Part shown: piece after piece, positions 10,230 through 23,500 of the stretch
Position numbering within the stretch: the stretch's first letter is position 1
How the letters are laid out: each line of letters starts with the position of its first letter
Assembly (NCBI GenBank): GCA_920105625.2
Contig: OV050031.1
Coordinates: 131,766,514-131,830,513, forward strand
DNA from: Clusia tigrina
Taxonomy: Eukaryota > Arthropoda > Insecta > Diptera > Clusiidae
Length of the DNA: 64,000 nt
Reading direction: 5' to 3'
Translations under genes and position numbers: made by a program
Notes under the pieces: generated by a model
Seen by the model: only the letters and a program-made list of their open reading frames with translations
Databases searched by the model: none
Told to the model about the DNA's origin: nothing

Positions 10230-11130
10230 ATGAATAGAGAGGAAATATTTGCCTTAAACGTAGAAAGTTTGAAGAATAAATTGGCTGAGTTAAATTTGCC
10301 GCGAGTTGGGAAAAAACCGGTTCTTCATGAGCGACTACTTTCTCACTTCCGTATCGAGCCTTTGGAAAGTGACCCAAATGATGACGATGAAAATGAATCA
10401 GTTTATAGTGTGGCCAACGGTGTGCCGGAAAGGGGTTCTGTATTCACTTTACGGGATATCTCGGATTCAGTTTCACATTTTTCGGGAGAAGGGTTGCCAG
10501 AAATAGCAACATGGATTCAAGAATTCGAAGATTGCGCATCTACGGTTACATGGAGCGGTATTCAGAAATTTATTTACGCAAAACAGCTTTTGAAAGGGGC
10601 TGCAAAAATTTTTATCAGGAGTCAGCCTAGCATAAAAACTTGGGAATCTCTTAAAGATGGTTTAAAAGACGAGTTTGGTAGAAAATTGTCAGCTTTAAGG
10701 TGCATAAAGTTTTGAGAAATCGTAAAAAACTTTTAAATGAATCTTTTAGGGAATATCTGTATAGTTTGCAAGAAATCGGTAGTCAGATAAGACTAGACGA
10801 TGAAAGCCTTATAGAATATTTTGTCGAGGGAATCGCGGATTCCAGATCAAATAAATCAATGCTTTATCAGGCCACAAATTTTGTCGAATTGAAAGAGAAA
10901 TTGCGAGTTTACGAAAAGGTAAATCAAGTAGGCAAGTCGACAAACCACCCTACAAGTTTTAGCCAGAGTAAAAATAATTTCAACAAAAGTGGTGATAAAG
11001 TTGGTTAAGAAAAACTGCGAAAATGTTACAAATGTGGCGATACATCGCATTTAGCAAACGCATGTACGAGTAACGAAGTCAGGTGTTTTAAGTGCAAACA
11101 AGTTGGACACAAGTCGTTTGAATGTAAGGT
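10230..11130 (+). pseudogene. gag with SAP-like motif and two zinc knuckles, right arm
   Basis: The ATG at 10230 opens the SAP-like N terminus and capsid region. A one-base deletion near 10698 shifts the frame; capsid continues at 10700-11008 and meets a TAA where the left arm reads GAT GAG. After that stop the same frame encodes two knuckles, CYKCGDTSHLANAC and CFKCKQVGHKSFEC, then runs without a break into protease. The intact parent therefore had a single gag-pol frame with no frameshift between Gag and Pol. Confidence 0.82.
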
Positions 11131-13872
11131 GCGTGGCAAAAAAGAAAATGGCAGTGACGAGAAGAAAAATTCAGTCGGAAATGTCCGCACGCTAACTTCA
11201 GATTATATATCGCAAAGACTTGTTCCATCAAATCGAGTTTTCAAAGATATTTTGATTAACGGTAGAGAGGTATCGGTAATTGTAGACACCGGTAGTGATA
11301 TTTGTGCTATTAGGCGTGATGTTCTACTATTATTGGATGACATAGAATTGAGTAAAGAAACCAAAACTTTAGTGGGCATTGGTGCAAAAGACATTACCAC
11401 AATAGGAAGTTTTACTGTCGAAGTAAATTTGGATGGTATTCTTTTGCCAATATCATTCCATGTTGTCAGAGAGGGTGACATACTTTACTCAGCGGTCATC
11501 GGAAATGATATCTTTGAATATGTAAATATGGCGATAGGAAAAGAAGGGGCCACATTTAGCAAAAAAGTTGTGGGTGAAGTAACAAGCAAATCAGTGGAAT
11601 CGACTCGAAGCGCTAACTGCGAAGAGAAACCGGATGACTTGTTTGCTTATACTGGAAAAGAGTACAGTAATGTCGGAGACAAAATTGAAGAGGATGAATT
11701 TTGTAAAATGATGAGCACAATGATCGTTGAGAAGGACGAAAATATAGACCTAGATTTATCGAGTTTAAGTGTAAAGTTTAAAAATTTGATATTGTCCTTT
11801 GTTGCTCAATATAATCCTAAAAAACCTGATTTTCACCCAGTGGAAATGAAAATTGTCCATACTGATGAGACACCAATTAGTCACAGACCCCGAAGACTTT
11901 CTATACCAGATCAGCAACTAGTTGACAGCCAAGTTGACGAATGGCTAGCGGACGGAATAGTAAGAGTCAGTTTCTCGGAGATTTCATCGCCAGTAGTTTT
12001 AGTAGGTAAAAAGGATGGGACAAAGAGACTTTGTTGTGATTATCGTCAGTTGAATGAGAAAATTGTACGAGACAATTTTCCCATGGCACTAATTGATGAA
12101 GTTGTACAAAAGTTACAAGAGGCAAAGATTTATACGACGTTGGATTTAAGAAACGGTTTTTTCCATGTGCCGGTCGCACCAGAATCGCAAAAATGCACAT
12201 CTTTCGTCACGGCGAAAGGCCAGTTCGAATTTTTATTCGTGCCGTTTGGAATTTCGAATTCCCCTGCAGTGTTCTGTAGATACATTTCTTCTGTTTTCCG
12301 AGAATTGATAAATGATGGAATTGTTATAATTTATGTGGATGACATGGTCGACAGAAGAAGAAGGTACAGAAAAATTGGGTAGAGTTTTGAAAGTAGCCGA
12401 AAGTAATGGAATTAAAATTAAATGGGAAAAATGCCAGTTTCTGAAGAAAAAGATAACATTTTTGGGTTATGAGATCGAGAATTCTAGTATATTACCGTCA
12501 GCCTGTAAAACGAACGCAATAGCGAATTTTCCATTACCAGTCAATCAGAAAACGGTACAAAGATTTTTGGGCCTAGCCTCGTATTTTAGAAGATTCGTGC
12601 CAGATTTTGCGTTGTTAGCTAAACCACTTTCAGATCTTTTGAGGAAAAATATCGAATTTATAATGGGAGATGAGCAGAGATTAGCTTTTGAACAGTTGAG
12701 AAATGCTTTGGTTAAAGCACCAGTATTAAAGTTATTTAATCCTGGAGCGGTGACTGAACTTCATGCGGACGCTAGTATGTACGGGTATGGTGCAGTGTTA
12801 CTGCAAGCTGATCGAGATGACCAGCAATTGCATCCCATTGAATATTTGAGTAGAAAAACAACACTTGCCGAACAGAAATATACATCGTATGAGTTAGAGG
12901 TATTAGCAGTCATAGAAGCTTTACGAAAATGGAGGGTATATGTTATGGGTAGGAAAATTAAAATAGTTACAGATTGTAACGCGTTTGCTATTACGATGAA
13001 GAAAAAGGACATGCCAGTCAGAGTTTCAAGATGGGCGCTCTCATTACAAGAATTTGAGTATGAGATTGAGCATAGATCAGGATCAAAAATGAGGCATGTA
13101 GACGCCCTGAGCCGAGTTTGTTGCTTGATGGTAGAAGACTCTTTGAGGCATCAAATCAAAGAAGCTCAGTTACAAGATGAATGGATAAAGGCTGTTAGGA
13201 AAATTTTAGAAAATGGCTCATATGAAGATTATTTTATAAAGTTTGATATTTTATATAAGAATCCAGACAAGGAACTTATAGTAATCCCATCAGCTATGGA
13301 GAAAGACGTTATCCAGTTATCTCATAGGCAAGGACATTTTGCAACAAAGAAGACTCTCGATCTTTTAGAAAAGAATTTCTATATTCAGAACGCGAGTAGC
13401 AAGGTAGACAGATTCGTCAGAAGTTGTGTTGAGTGTATTGTTTCGGAGGCTAAACGAGGTCGAAAAGAAGGATTTCTTAATCCCATTGATAAGTCGGATA
13501 AGCCTTTGGTCGTTTACCACTTAGATCACGTTGGACCTATGGAGGCCAGCCATAAACAATATGATCATATTTTAGTCGTGGTGGATGGATTTTCGAAGTT
13601 TGTCTGGTTGTACCCAACTAAGAGTACCGGCAGTCAAGAAGTTTTAGACCGACTAAGCAAGCAAGCTAGTGTATTTGGAAACCCAGAGTTGATAATAACG
13701 GACAGGGGTAGTGCTTTCACTTCTCGTGAATTTGAGGATTATTGTAAATCGGAGAGTATCCAACATTTACTTATTGCCACTGGTGTACCACTTGGAAATG
13801 GTCAAGTAGAAAGGATACACCGCATTGTCGTCCCTATGTTAGCCAAATTATGCGTAGAGAAACCGAAAACCT

Positions 13873-13874
<2 letters not shown>
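11129..13874 (+). pseudogene. pol (protease-RT-RNase H-integrase), right arm
   Basis: Protease has VDTGSD at about 11282. RT spans 11900-12345 with FPMALIDEV, LPF-type FVPFGISNSP and YVDD at 12332-12343. Directly after YVDDM the frame breaks, and the next frame begins within the same codons (12333-13874). RNase H has HADASMYGYG at about 12763. Integrase has an HHCC finger (SHRQGH...CVEC, about 13320-13440) and a catalytic triad of LDHVG, ITDRGS and GNGQVER with 35 residues between the second Asp and the Glu (DD35E). It stops 70-odd residues after the catalytic Glu would be expected to lead into the C-terminal domain, which is missing. Confidence 0.87.
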
Positions 13875-14866
<992 letters not shown>

Positions 14867-17800
14867 GGTATTCCTCCCCCAGTGATCGGCGCAGGAGGCG
14901 CGGAGAACGATACCCGTTTCGTCGGTCGACTCCCCGGCTGTGGTGTAGGTTGGTCCCCTGAGCGGGGCGGTGGTTGACTCCTCAGATGACTCCTTTGATG
15001 GATCGCTAGCGGGTCATTTGTCGCTGACGAAGACGACGGTTGCGGCGATGGCGATCGGGATGGCGATGATGATCGGGATGGCGCTGATGATCGGGATGCC
15101 TGCAGCGATGGCGACGATGTTGAGTCACTCATTTCGAGGTGGGCCGGCTTCAAGCAGTCCGTAGAGATGGCTTTCTCGACGCCGTTCAAGTCGATGATGA
15201 AGTTCTTGTCGTTGACCCGGCCAATTACCTTATGGGGGCCCTTATATGGCGGCTCGAGTGGCCTCCGGATTTTGTCCAGCTTGCAGAATACGTGCGTGCA
15301 GGTGCGCAATTCTTTGAAGACGAACGGCTTCTGTCTGAAGTGGTTGGATGCTGTTACTGGCTTGATCGCTTTTACCAGCTTGCGCAACTGCTCGATGAAA
15401 ACCGGTTGGGCGTTAGGGTCGTTTTGTTGTCCGAATAATTCCCCCGGCAGGCGTAGTTGGGTGCCGAAGAGCATCTCGGCTGGAGTTGCTTTGAGATCCT
15501 CTTTGTACGCCGTCCGCATCCCCAATAGCACTGTTGGCAAGGCGTCTGGCCATGGTGTGTCTAGACTGCACATCAAGGCCGCTTTTAGTGTGCGGTATAG
15601 TCTCTCCACCATGCCGTTTGATTGTGGGTGGTAAGGCGTTGTGTGAACATGGTTTGCACCCGTCATTTTCGCGAGAGCCGTAAATAACTCCCCCTCGAAT
15701 TGACCCCCCTGGTCGGAGGTGATGGTGAGTGGCGTGCCGAAAGTGCAGACCCAACTGTGGAAGAACGCTCGTGCGACGGTCACAGCTCGAATGTCCGGGA
15801 GTGGGACAGCCACCGGCCATCGGGAAAAGCGGTCGATGATGGTCAGGCAGTGCGACAGTCCTCTCACCAGCGGTAGCTTGATCAGGTCAACATGAACGTG
15901 GCAGAACCTGTCATCTGTCTCCCCGAAGCTTTGCAACTCGGCGCGGTTGTGGCGATGGACCTTCGCGCGTTGGCATGGTTGGCATTCACGGGCCCAGCGG
16001 AGCGCGTCCTTGCACATGCTTGGCCAGAAGTATTTGGCCACCAGATGTTTCGCCGTTGCTCGACCACTCGGGTGGGATGATCCGTGTACGATGCCAAACG
16101 CCGTTCGACGCAGGTTGGATGGCAAATAGGGCCGTGTCTCCCCATCGGTAACCAGACAGTAGATCTCGCTGTTGTTGAAAGCGAGACGATCCAGTTGGAT
16201 ACGCGGATTCTCCAGCAGGTGAGGCAGCTCTACGTCAGAGGCTTGCTCCAGGCTGATAGTGGCTTCGTCGAGGATGGAAGGCATCGAGACGGTACAGGTT
16301 CGCGAAAGTGCGTCTGCCACAACGTTTTCTCCCCCGGGAACGTACACAAATCGTGTGTTGAACTGGAGGATGTAGTCCAGGTGTCGGCTCTGCCTCGGCG
16401 TTGCCTTGTCCGAGCGTTGTTGTGCGGCGTAGGCGAGCGGCTTGTGGTCCGTGTGGAATGTGAAGGCGTGTGCCTCCAGGATCCTCCTGAAGTGCCTGAC
16501 TGCGGCATACACCGCGAGCAACTCCCTGTCGTAGGCGCTGTAGCGAGTTTCTGGGGGACTGAGCTTCCTAGAGAAGAACCCCAGAGGCTTCCAGGTCCCA
16601 TCGGGTTGCTCTTGGTTGAGTGCCGCTCCGATGGCAGTTCTCGATGCGTCGGTGTAGAGAGCGATTGGCGCGGTAGGCGAGAGGACGGCTGAATCTGCAG
16701 CTGCTGCGATACTCGCCTTGCACTGCTGGAATGCCTGCTCCGTTTGCGTCGTGCAGCTAATCGCCGCCTTCTTCTTCGTTGGGTTCCTCAGAAGCTCGTT
16801 GAACGGGGCCTGTAGTTCCGCGGCGTGCGGTATACACCTGCGGTAGTAATTAACCATACCCAGGAAACGTCTCAGCAGGGTAGAGTCTGTCGGGCTTGGA
16901 AAGGCGTCGATCGCCTCGATCTTTGGGCGCGGGGGCCTGAACCCCTCTTTCGAGACTCGATACCCAGCGAATGTAACTTCCTGGGCACCGAGTTGGCATT
17001 TGTCCAAGTTGATGCGTAGGTTCGCCGCTCTCAGCGTCTCCAACAATTGGCTCAAATGATGCAGGTGCTGGTCATGCGTCTCGGATACGATGAGTAGGTC
17101 GTCTACGTAGCCCTTCACGAAGGGGAGTTTCCTCAGTAGGTGATTAATTACCCGCTGAAGCGTTTGCGCGGAGTTACGCAGGCCTAATGGCATACCCAAG
17201 AACTCGAAGAGGCCGAAAGGTTTTGTGACTGCCGTCTTCGGGATGTCAGCTTTGGCAACCGGGATTTGGTAGAATGCTTTCTGCAGATCGATTACAGAGA
17301 ATACTTTTCCCCGGCTCTCCTGGATCAGGTCCTCGATGATATAGATATCGATGGTAGAGGATATCTGGCAAGGTACACGCGTTGAGGCGGCGGTAGTCGC
17401 CAGTGGCTCGCCAGCTTCCATTCGGCTTTGGTACCATGTGTAGCGGACTGGCCCATGGTCTCGATGATGGGCGTACCACCCCCTTGTCGAGGATGTCGGC
17501 GAACTCTTCTTTGGCAGCAGCGAGTCGTTCACCGACGAGTCTACGGGGGCGCTCGAAAACGGGAGGGCCCTCCGTGACGATGAAGTGTTGTACCGGCAAG
17601 TCTGGTACAGTGGCCATGACCCCTGCTGGTGAAGCGAGTTGCAGGAAGCGCTGGACGAGCTCTTTATACCGGTCGCCATGTGGTCCCACAGGTGCATCAA
17701 TGCGAGCCACTGTGGAGATGCCGTAGATTCGAGCCGGGTCCATGCGGCCCGTTGCCGCGATGTTGGTAAGGGGGTCTACGATGCGTCGTCCCCTCAAGTC

Positions 17801-18097
17801 TACCAGGAGCCCATAGTATGCCAGGAAGTCCGCCCCGAGAGTGGCAGTTTGCACATCGGCCACAGTGAACGCCCAAGTAAAATCCCGCCGCAGGGCGAGG
17901 TTCAGCTTCAGCGTGAGCTGCGTACAGCGTGAGGCTGTTTCGCTGTAGTTTGCGGGCGACCGTTCCCCTCGGCAGTAAGGAGACCACTGAACCCGAGTCC
18001 ACGAGAAAGCGAGTGGATGTCGTTCGATCCAGTACGTGTAGGCGTTTTTCGGTTGGTGGTCGGCCGGCGTCGTTCGCCCAAGTCGGCGTCGGCAGCG

Positions 18098-19120
18098 CTA
18101 GTTTCCCGACGGCGTCGAGGCGGCGGCCACGGCGGCGGCAAAGATACACGGTGGTCGGCACTGCTGTGCTGTCGCCCCGTACTTCAGGTGGTACCAACAT
18201 TGGCCAGGCGCTGTAGAGCGATCTCGATGCCGGCTGAGGCTGCGGGTTTCAGCGCGACCCCTATGAAGTGGGGGCGTTATTTTACGCAGCAGCTCCTGAT
18301 TCTCCCGCGTTAGTGCCACGAGCTGTGCCACTGACTGGCGCAGTGCGGCAAGCTCTGCGTGCACGGAGTTACCCGTTGAATCGTGCGACGATCTGTTCGC
18401 GAGTGGAGAGCGGGGTCTCGGAGACGAGAGTGGAGGTGACGTAGCTGCCACTGTAGGTCCGTTGTCGACCAGCTCGTCAGCTGCCTCTGCGAGCTCCTCC
18501 AGACTGGTGCCTTTCAGGATTTTGAGTAGCCATCGCGTTGACGGCGGCATCAGGTCGAGCCACTTCACGCGGATGATGTCATCCGTGGCCCGGTCACCCG
18601 CTAGGGAGCGCATCTGTCGCAGGAGTTGGGACGGCTTCCTGTCCCCCAGCTCGAGTTGGGTGAGTAGTCTGTGGAGCTGTCGATCCGCCGAGTCGATGAG
18701 GCGATTTAATATTGCCGTCTTCAGCACCTCATACTTGCCCACGGGCGGCACTGTGCGGAGTACATCCGCGACCTCGGAAATAGTCTCCGGGTCGAGCGCC
18801 GCAACTACTAGATTGTAGCGGCTGTTGTCGTTGCGCACATGGTGTATTTGGAACGCGGCCTCGATCTGGTAAAACCACAGATCGGGGTTAGTCCTCCAGA
18901 AAGGTGGGAGCCGACAGCTGCTCACCGCCTCGATCGCGGGCGGCGACGAAAAGGAGGCGTGTCCCCCAGGTTCCCCTGCATGGTGTGGCGGCAGGTGGTG
19001 TGTCGGTATCAGCAATGGCGTGGGCATGGCCAGCTGTGCCTGCGCATGCCCGTGCGGTGGTTGTGGCTGCTGGTGTGGTGCCGGCGGCGCCGGTCCTGAG
19101 GCTGTTGGCGAGTGGAGCAT
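18098..19120 (-). CDS. gag of the CsRn1-like element
   Basis: A 340-residue open frame. A Pro/Gln/His-rich N terminus (residues 1-60) precedes a capsid-like region with DPETISEVADVL and ELGDRKPSQLLRQMR (residues 105-210). Near residue 310 is CWYHLKYGATAQQCRPPC, a Cys-x2-His-x9-Cys-x3-Cys finger rather than the usual CCHC knuckle. This Gag layout is common in arthropod CsRn1-type elements. The frame is intact and overlaps the start of the protease frame by about 100 nt, as expected for a frameshift-expressed pol. Confidence 0.82.
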   Translation of the reverse strand: MLHSPTASGPAPPAPHQQPQPPHGHAQAQLAMPTPLLIPTHHLPPHHAGEPGGHASFSSPPAIEAVSSCRLPPFWRTNPDLWFYQIEAAFQIHHVRNDNSRYNLVVAALDPETISEVADVLRTVPPVGKYEVLKTAILNRLIDSADRQLHRLLTQLELGDRKPSQLLRQMRSLAGDRATDDIIRVKWLDLMPPSTRWLLKILKGTSLEELAEAADELVDNGPTVAATSPPLSSPRPRSPLANRSSHDSTGNSVHAELAALRQSVAQLVALTRENQELLRKITPPLHRGRAETRSLSRHRDRSTAPGQCWYHLKYGATAQQCRPPCIFAAAVAAASTPSGN

Positions 19121-19137
19121 CCTATGCGTGTTTTATA

Positions 19138-19154
19138 TCACGTCGGGGTCACCA
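19138..19154 (-). promoter_or_regulatory. Primer binding site, tRNA-Trp type
   Basis: Minus-strand TGGTGACCCCGACGTGA lies three bases after the LTR end GCCA. It matches the complement of the 3' end of insect tRNA-Trp as I recall it. A Trp primer is characteristic of the CsRn1 group. Confidence 0.75.
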
Positions 19155-19157
19155 ATT

Positions 19158-19263
19158 TGGCTTTATGCTTTATTTTAGCGTTGCCAATTTACAACAATAA
19201 TAAAAACAATATTAATTTCGATTTAATAAATGTAAAATATATTATGATGCCTTAAATTAGGGA
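19158..19263 (-). repeat. 5' LTR, downstream piece
   Basis: This is the last 105 bp or so of the 5' LTR (ending CATAAAGCCA), equal to 14534-14638 apart from two or three substitutions. It is separated from the first part of the same LTR by the LOA-like insertion. Confidence 0.85.
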
Positions 19264-19606
19264 GTCTCCTACGCTGGGTAGTCACCTTGTTGCGGTGTAG
19301 GGGCTTACTGTGTGCTGGAACTACCTTCAACGCACAGGTTGAAAGTAGTTTTCTACGATTCCTGCTCAGTCGTTAAGGCTAGTTAGTAGTCGTACTGGTC
19401 AATATCGAACGTCTCACTGAGACCGCCGGATCGCGTAGACACTAACAATTGGTCAGCCCTTCGGGGAAGTGCGGCAATTACTTTACAGACCAATGGCCCA
19501 CTTTCAGTACGGTCATGTCTCTGCTGGACTTGGGTCGCCGATTGCCGCGATTGCGATGGACCCCTAAAAGATCCCGTTCAGATGGCTCCACGCCGACATT
19601 GATAAA

Positions 19607-20581
19607 ATGTCAATAGTGCCCCCAGCGGACCCGCCGGTGTGTGGTGAGATGAAGGAGGCGGAGACCTTACTTGGGGGCGAACCTGGTCCCAGTAAGAGGG
19701 TGGCGAGTGTCTCTGAAAGACATGGCGTGCAGGGCGCCTCCTTGGGGGTCCCCTGCTCAAAGCCTACTCTAGCGGAGACAGTCTGCTCCAAAAAGATAGG
19801 GGTTATACCTAGCAATTTCCCGGAGGGCATATGGTCCACTGAAGAAATTGGGAAGGTACAACGGTGTATTCTCGACAAGATGTTCGAGACTCGTGGGGGC
19901 CCAGTGAAGCCACACTTTGCAGGCTGTAGTTTCAAGCCTGGATGGTTGACGATCAACTGTCTGGACGACGAAACCGTAGCCTGGGCTGAAGAATGGATAC
20001 CAGCCATGAAGCCATGGGAGGGGGCTGAGTTGAAGGTGGTGGACGAGGCAAAAGTGCCAAAGGCCAAGATCTTCGTTGGCTACTTTCCCGGCTCGGTATC
20101 TTGGCAAAATGACCGAATTTTGGGGCAAGTGGAGTCGCAGAATTCGGGCATTAGTGTCAGCGAGTGGCGGGTGCTCCATCGCCTACAAAAAGGTGACCAG
20201 GTCGAGCTGGCAATTGCTCTGGACCCCATCTCGTCTGAAAGGGTTGACACACTGGGTAACAAAGTCTACTATGGCTTTGGCAGTGCCCAGCTCCGACCTA
20301 GACTGAAGGGGAACAGGGCAAAATCTGCTGTTGGTGTTGAAGAGCAACCAACAACATCTGTTGCAGCGCGGGCAAAGCAGAGTACCCAGAAGCCGAAAAC
20401 GGGGCCCATTTTCACAAAGCCAGTACCGAGAGCGGACAGAGGCAACACACGTGTCCAACGTCCAAAACCATCTGCTCTCTCTGGTAGGCTCAGGAAATGG
20501 GAGAGAAAAGTCCCGGAGGCTGCGGAAACTTTGCGGAGCACAAAGGGTGGTAAGATCCGCAAGGATCGGTCTGGGAAATAA
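19607..20581 (+). CDS. ORF1 protein, DUF4780-like
   Basis: A 324-residue intact frame. Residues 75-215 (SNFPEGIWSTEEIGKVQ, GCSFKPGWLTINCLDDETVAW, WEGAELKVV) match the pattern of DUF4780 ORF1 proteins of insect LOA elements, which probably bind the element RNA. The C-terminal 110 residues are Lys/Arg-rich, consistent with nucleic-acid binding. No CCHC knuckle is visible. The start at 19607 is the first in-frame Met with matching downstream homology. The stop TAA overlaps the ORF2 start ATG by one base. Confidence 0.8.
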   Translation: MSIVPPADPPVCGEMKEAETLLGGEPGPSKRVASVSERHGVQGASLGVPCSKPTLAETVCSKKIGVIPSNFPEGIWSTEEIGKVQRCILDKMFETRGGPVKPHFAGCSFKPGWLTINCLDDETVAWAEEWIPAMKPWEGAELKVVDEAKVPKAKIFVGYFPGSVSWQNDRILGQVESQNSGISVSEWRVLHRLQKGDQVELAIALDPISSERVDTLGNKVYYGFGSAQLRPRLKGNRAKSAVGVEEQPTTSVAARAKQSTQKPKTGPIFTKPVPRADRGNTRVQRPKPSALSGRLRKWERKVPEAAETLRSTKGGKIRKDRSGK

Positions 20582-20583
20582 TG
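20579..20583 (+). promoter_or_regulatory. TAATG stop-start overlap between ORF1 and ORF2
   Basis: The ORF1 stop TAA (20579-20581) shares its last A with ATG (20581-20583). This ATG is in frame with the endonuclease motifs LHCLQINLHRA and FVAIQEP. A UAAUG overlap is the arrangement through which the R1-clade element SART1 is known to translate ORF2 by termination-reinitiation, so the same mechanism is likely here. Confidence 0.7.
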
Positions 20584-23500
20584 TCCCAGGCCCCATCACG
20601 AACGCAAAACTCTTGGAAGCAGCTTCACTGTCTCCAAATAAATCTCCACAGGGCTATAGCAGCCTCTTACAGGCTCAGTGCCTTGGTGGAACACCAGAGT
20701 CTGGACTTCGTAGCCATTCAAGAACCATGAGCCACAAATGGGCGCATAAATGGCCTGCAGACAAAAACATGTAAGTTGATCTATGAAAATAATGTTGACC
20801 GACCGAGGGCAGCGATCATGATCAACAAAAATAATAAATTCCTCCCAATTTCAGAGCTTCTACAACGCGATCTGGTGGCAGTACAGGCAGAAGTGCCTAT
20901 TGCCAAAGGGAGGAGAACGGTAGTCCTGGCCTCCATGTACTTACCTGGCGACACAGAGGACGCGGTATCGCGCGAGCTCCAGCAGCTTACGGAGTACTGT
21001 CGCACTCGCAGTCTACAGTGGGATGTGTGCTGCGACGCAAACGCGCACCACACGGTATGGGGAAGCATGGACACGAACGGGCGAGGTGAGTCACTTCTTG
21101 ATTTTAGTACGACAAACAATATGGTGGTGGTAAATAGGGGTGACGAGCCTACCTTTATGAATGCGATAAGGGGGGAGGTGTTAGATCTCACCCTAACTAG
21201 CGCATTCATATCAAATAACATTTCTAATTGGAGGGTGCTTAATGAGGTCTCCTTGTCGGACCATAGGTACATTTGCTTTGATCTGGGGGGGAGATTGGAG
21301 GCACCTTCGAAATGAGAAATGTTAGGAAGACCAACTGGTCGATATATAACTTTTACTTAGAGCAAAATATTGCGTGCCTTAGTGAAAAAATAAGTAACTC
21401 TCAGGAACTAGATCTTGAAGTTAACAAATTAACTAATATAATAATCGAGGCTTTTGAAAGTAGCTGCAATTTAGTTGTGAAGAAACGTTCTAGGAACGTA
21501 CCCTGGTGGAGCGGGGAGCTAAATGTTTTGCGCAAAAAAGCCCGTCAACTCTTTAATAGGGCCAAGTCTAATGGTGACTGGGCATCTTATAGAAGTGCCT
21601 TAGCGGCCTATAATAATGAGTTGAGAAGATCTAAGAGAGACTCATGGAAAAAATACTGTGAGGAGATTGAAACCCTCCCAGCAGCTACCCGACTCCAGAA
21701 ATCACTCAATAAAGATCACTCAAACGGCCTTTCTACACTCAAGAAGCCTGACGGAAATTTTACGGAGAGCCTGGAAGAGACGGGACAGCTTTTGTTGGAC
21801 ACTCACTTTCCAGGCTGTGCCACTAGCGGAGAGGAAAGTGAAATCATCGAGAATACTCGTTTCTTGATGCCTACACGGAGGGAACTCTCACTGGCTCGCA
21901 GAATCTTCACCGTCAATAAAACCAAATGGGCTATCTCCACTTTTAGACCATTCAAATCGCCAGGTGTCGATAATATACAACCGTGCCTACTTCGGCAAGG
22001 TGTTGATGTATTAGCACCTGTGCTAACAAACATTTTCAGAATAAGCCTGGAGCTAGGCATAGTGCCTAAACCTTGGACGAAGGCTAGGGTGGCTTTCATA
22101 CCGAAAGCAGGCAAAAAGGCGGACCACACGCCAAAAGCCTATCGGCCCATTAGCCTGACGTCATTCCTGCTAAAAGTTATGGAAAAAATTCTGGACCAAT
22201 ATATCAGGGAAACTTATCTTAAAGATTCCCCTCTTCATATTGAACAATACGCTTACCAATCAGGCAAATCGCCTGAGACAGCCATACATAGCTTAACAAG
22301 CAAAATTGAAAAGGCGTTTGAGGGTAAAGAAATAGCTCTCTGTACATCGGTTGACATTACGGGGGCTTTTGACAATGCTACTTTCAGATCAATTGAGGAG
22401 GGGATGAACAGGAAAGGTATACAAAGACTGATCATAACATGGGTTCTCAATATGCTGAAAAACAGAACGACAATCTTTGAAACAGGGACAGCAAAGCAAA
22501 TTGTCAGGTCAACCAAAGGATGTCCCCAGGGGGGCGTCCTATCGCCACTCCTATGGTTATTGGTTATCGACGAGCTCTTACAAACTCTCAATGACATCGG
22601 ATACGAAGTTCAGGGCTTTGCGGATGATTTGGTAATTATGGTCAGAGGCAAGTTTGACTCTACCATAACAGATCGCATGCAACTGGCTCTTGACATCACT
22701 CAAAACTGGTGTCAGGAGAAAGGCCTATCGATAAATCCGAATAAAACAAACGTGGTACCCTTCACCAAAAGAAGGAAACTGAATCTGGGGACCTTAAGTT
22801 TAGGGACCACAAACTTAACAATGTCCAATGAAATGAAATATCTGGGAGTAATCCTGGACAAAACTCTAACTTGAAAAAACCACTTATCATACATAACTAG
22901 TAAAGCCTTAAGAGCAACCTATGCTTGCCAGAGGTTGTACGGTAAAACATGGGGACTACGACCAAAAATGATGGCGTGGTCATATAAAACAATAATAGTA
23001 CCAATGATTACTTATGCGTCGTTGGTATGGTGGCCAAAAGTCAACCAAACAGGAGCTCAGAGGACTCTTAACAAGATTCACCGTATAGCCTGTTTGAGTG
23101 TGACGGGAGCAATGAGAACGTGCCCCACACTAGCTTTGGGAGTGATCACTGGACTGACTCCTCTACACCTTGTAGTTAAAAGGATGGCGGCCAGCGCGGC
23201 CCTAAGGCTACCTAATCTAGCCCATCTTAAAGAAGGCAACCTTTCGGGGCACGCAAAGATTCTGGACACTGTCTGGAATTCTCCGTGCCTCATGGTCTTC
23301 GACAAAATGGACAGAAAATTAGACTTCTCAAAGCAATTCAAAGTGGTCATCAGTGACCGTTCAGCTTGGAGAAACAAGGAAATAACAATAAAACAGGACT
23401 CTCAGTTGTGGTATACAGATGGGTCCAAAATGGAAGATGGCAGTGCAGGAGCTGGAATTGTAGGGCCAAATTTCCAAAAAGCAATTGCAATGGGAAAAAC

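Larger units (their letters stand above)
8290..13872 (+). mobile_element. Ty3/gypsy-like LTR retrotransposon, right-arm copy, 3' truncated
   Basis: The order is LTR, primer site, leader of about 1.65 kb, gag, zinc knuckles, protease, RT, RNase H and integrase. It ends abruptly in integrase near 13872, where unrelated AT-rich DNA starts; no polypurine tract or 3' LTR follows. It is the mirror of 1-5396. Private lesions are a one-base deletion in gag near 10698 and a TAA near 11006. The RT frameshift is shared with the left arm. Confidence 0.9.

Noticed and set aside
20728..22874. Recoding of TGA as Trp to explain repeated TGA in otherwise open frames.
   Set aside because: Other open genes here use TGA as a genuine stop (for example the jockey-like ORF1) and use TGG for Trp, and insects have the standard nuclear code.
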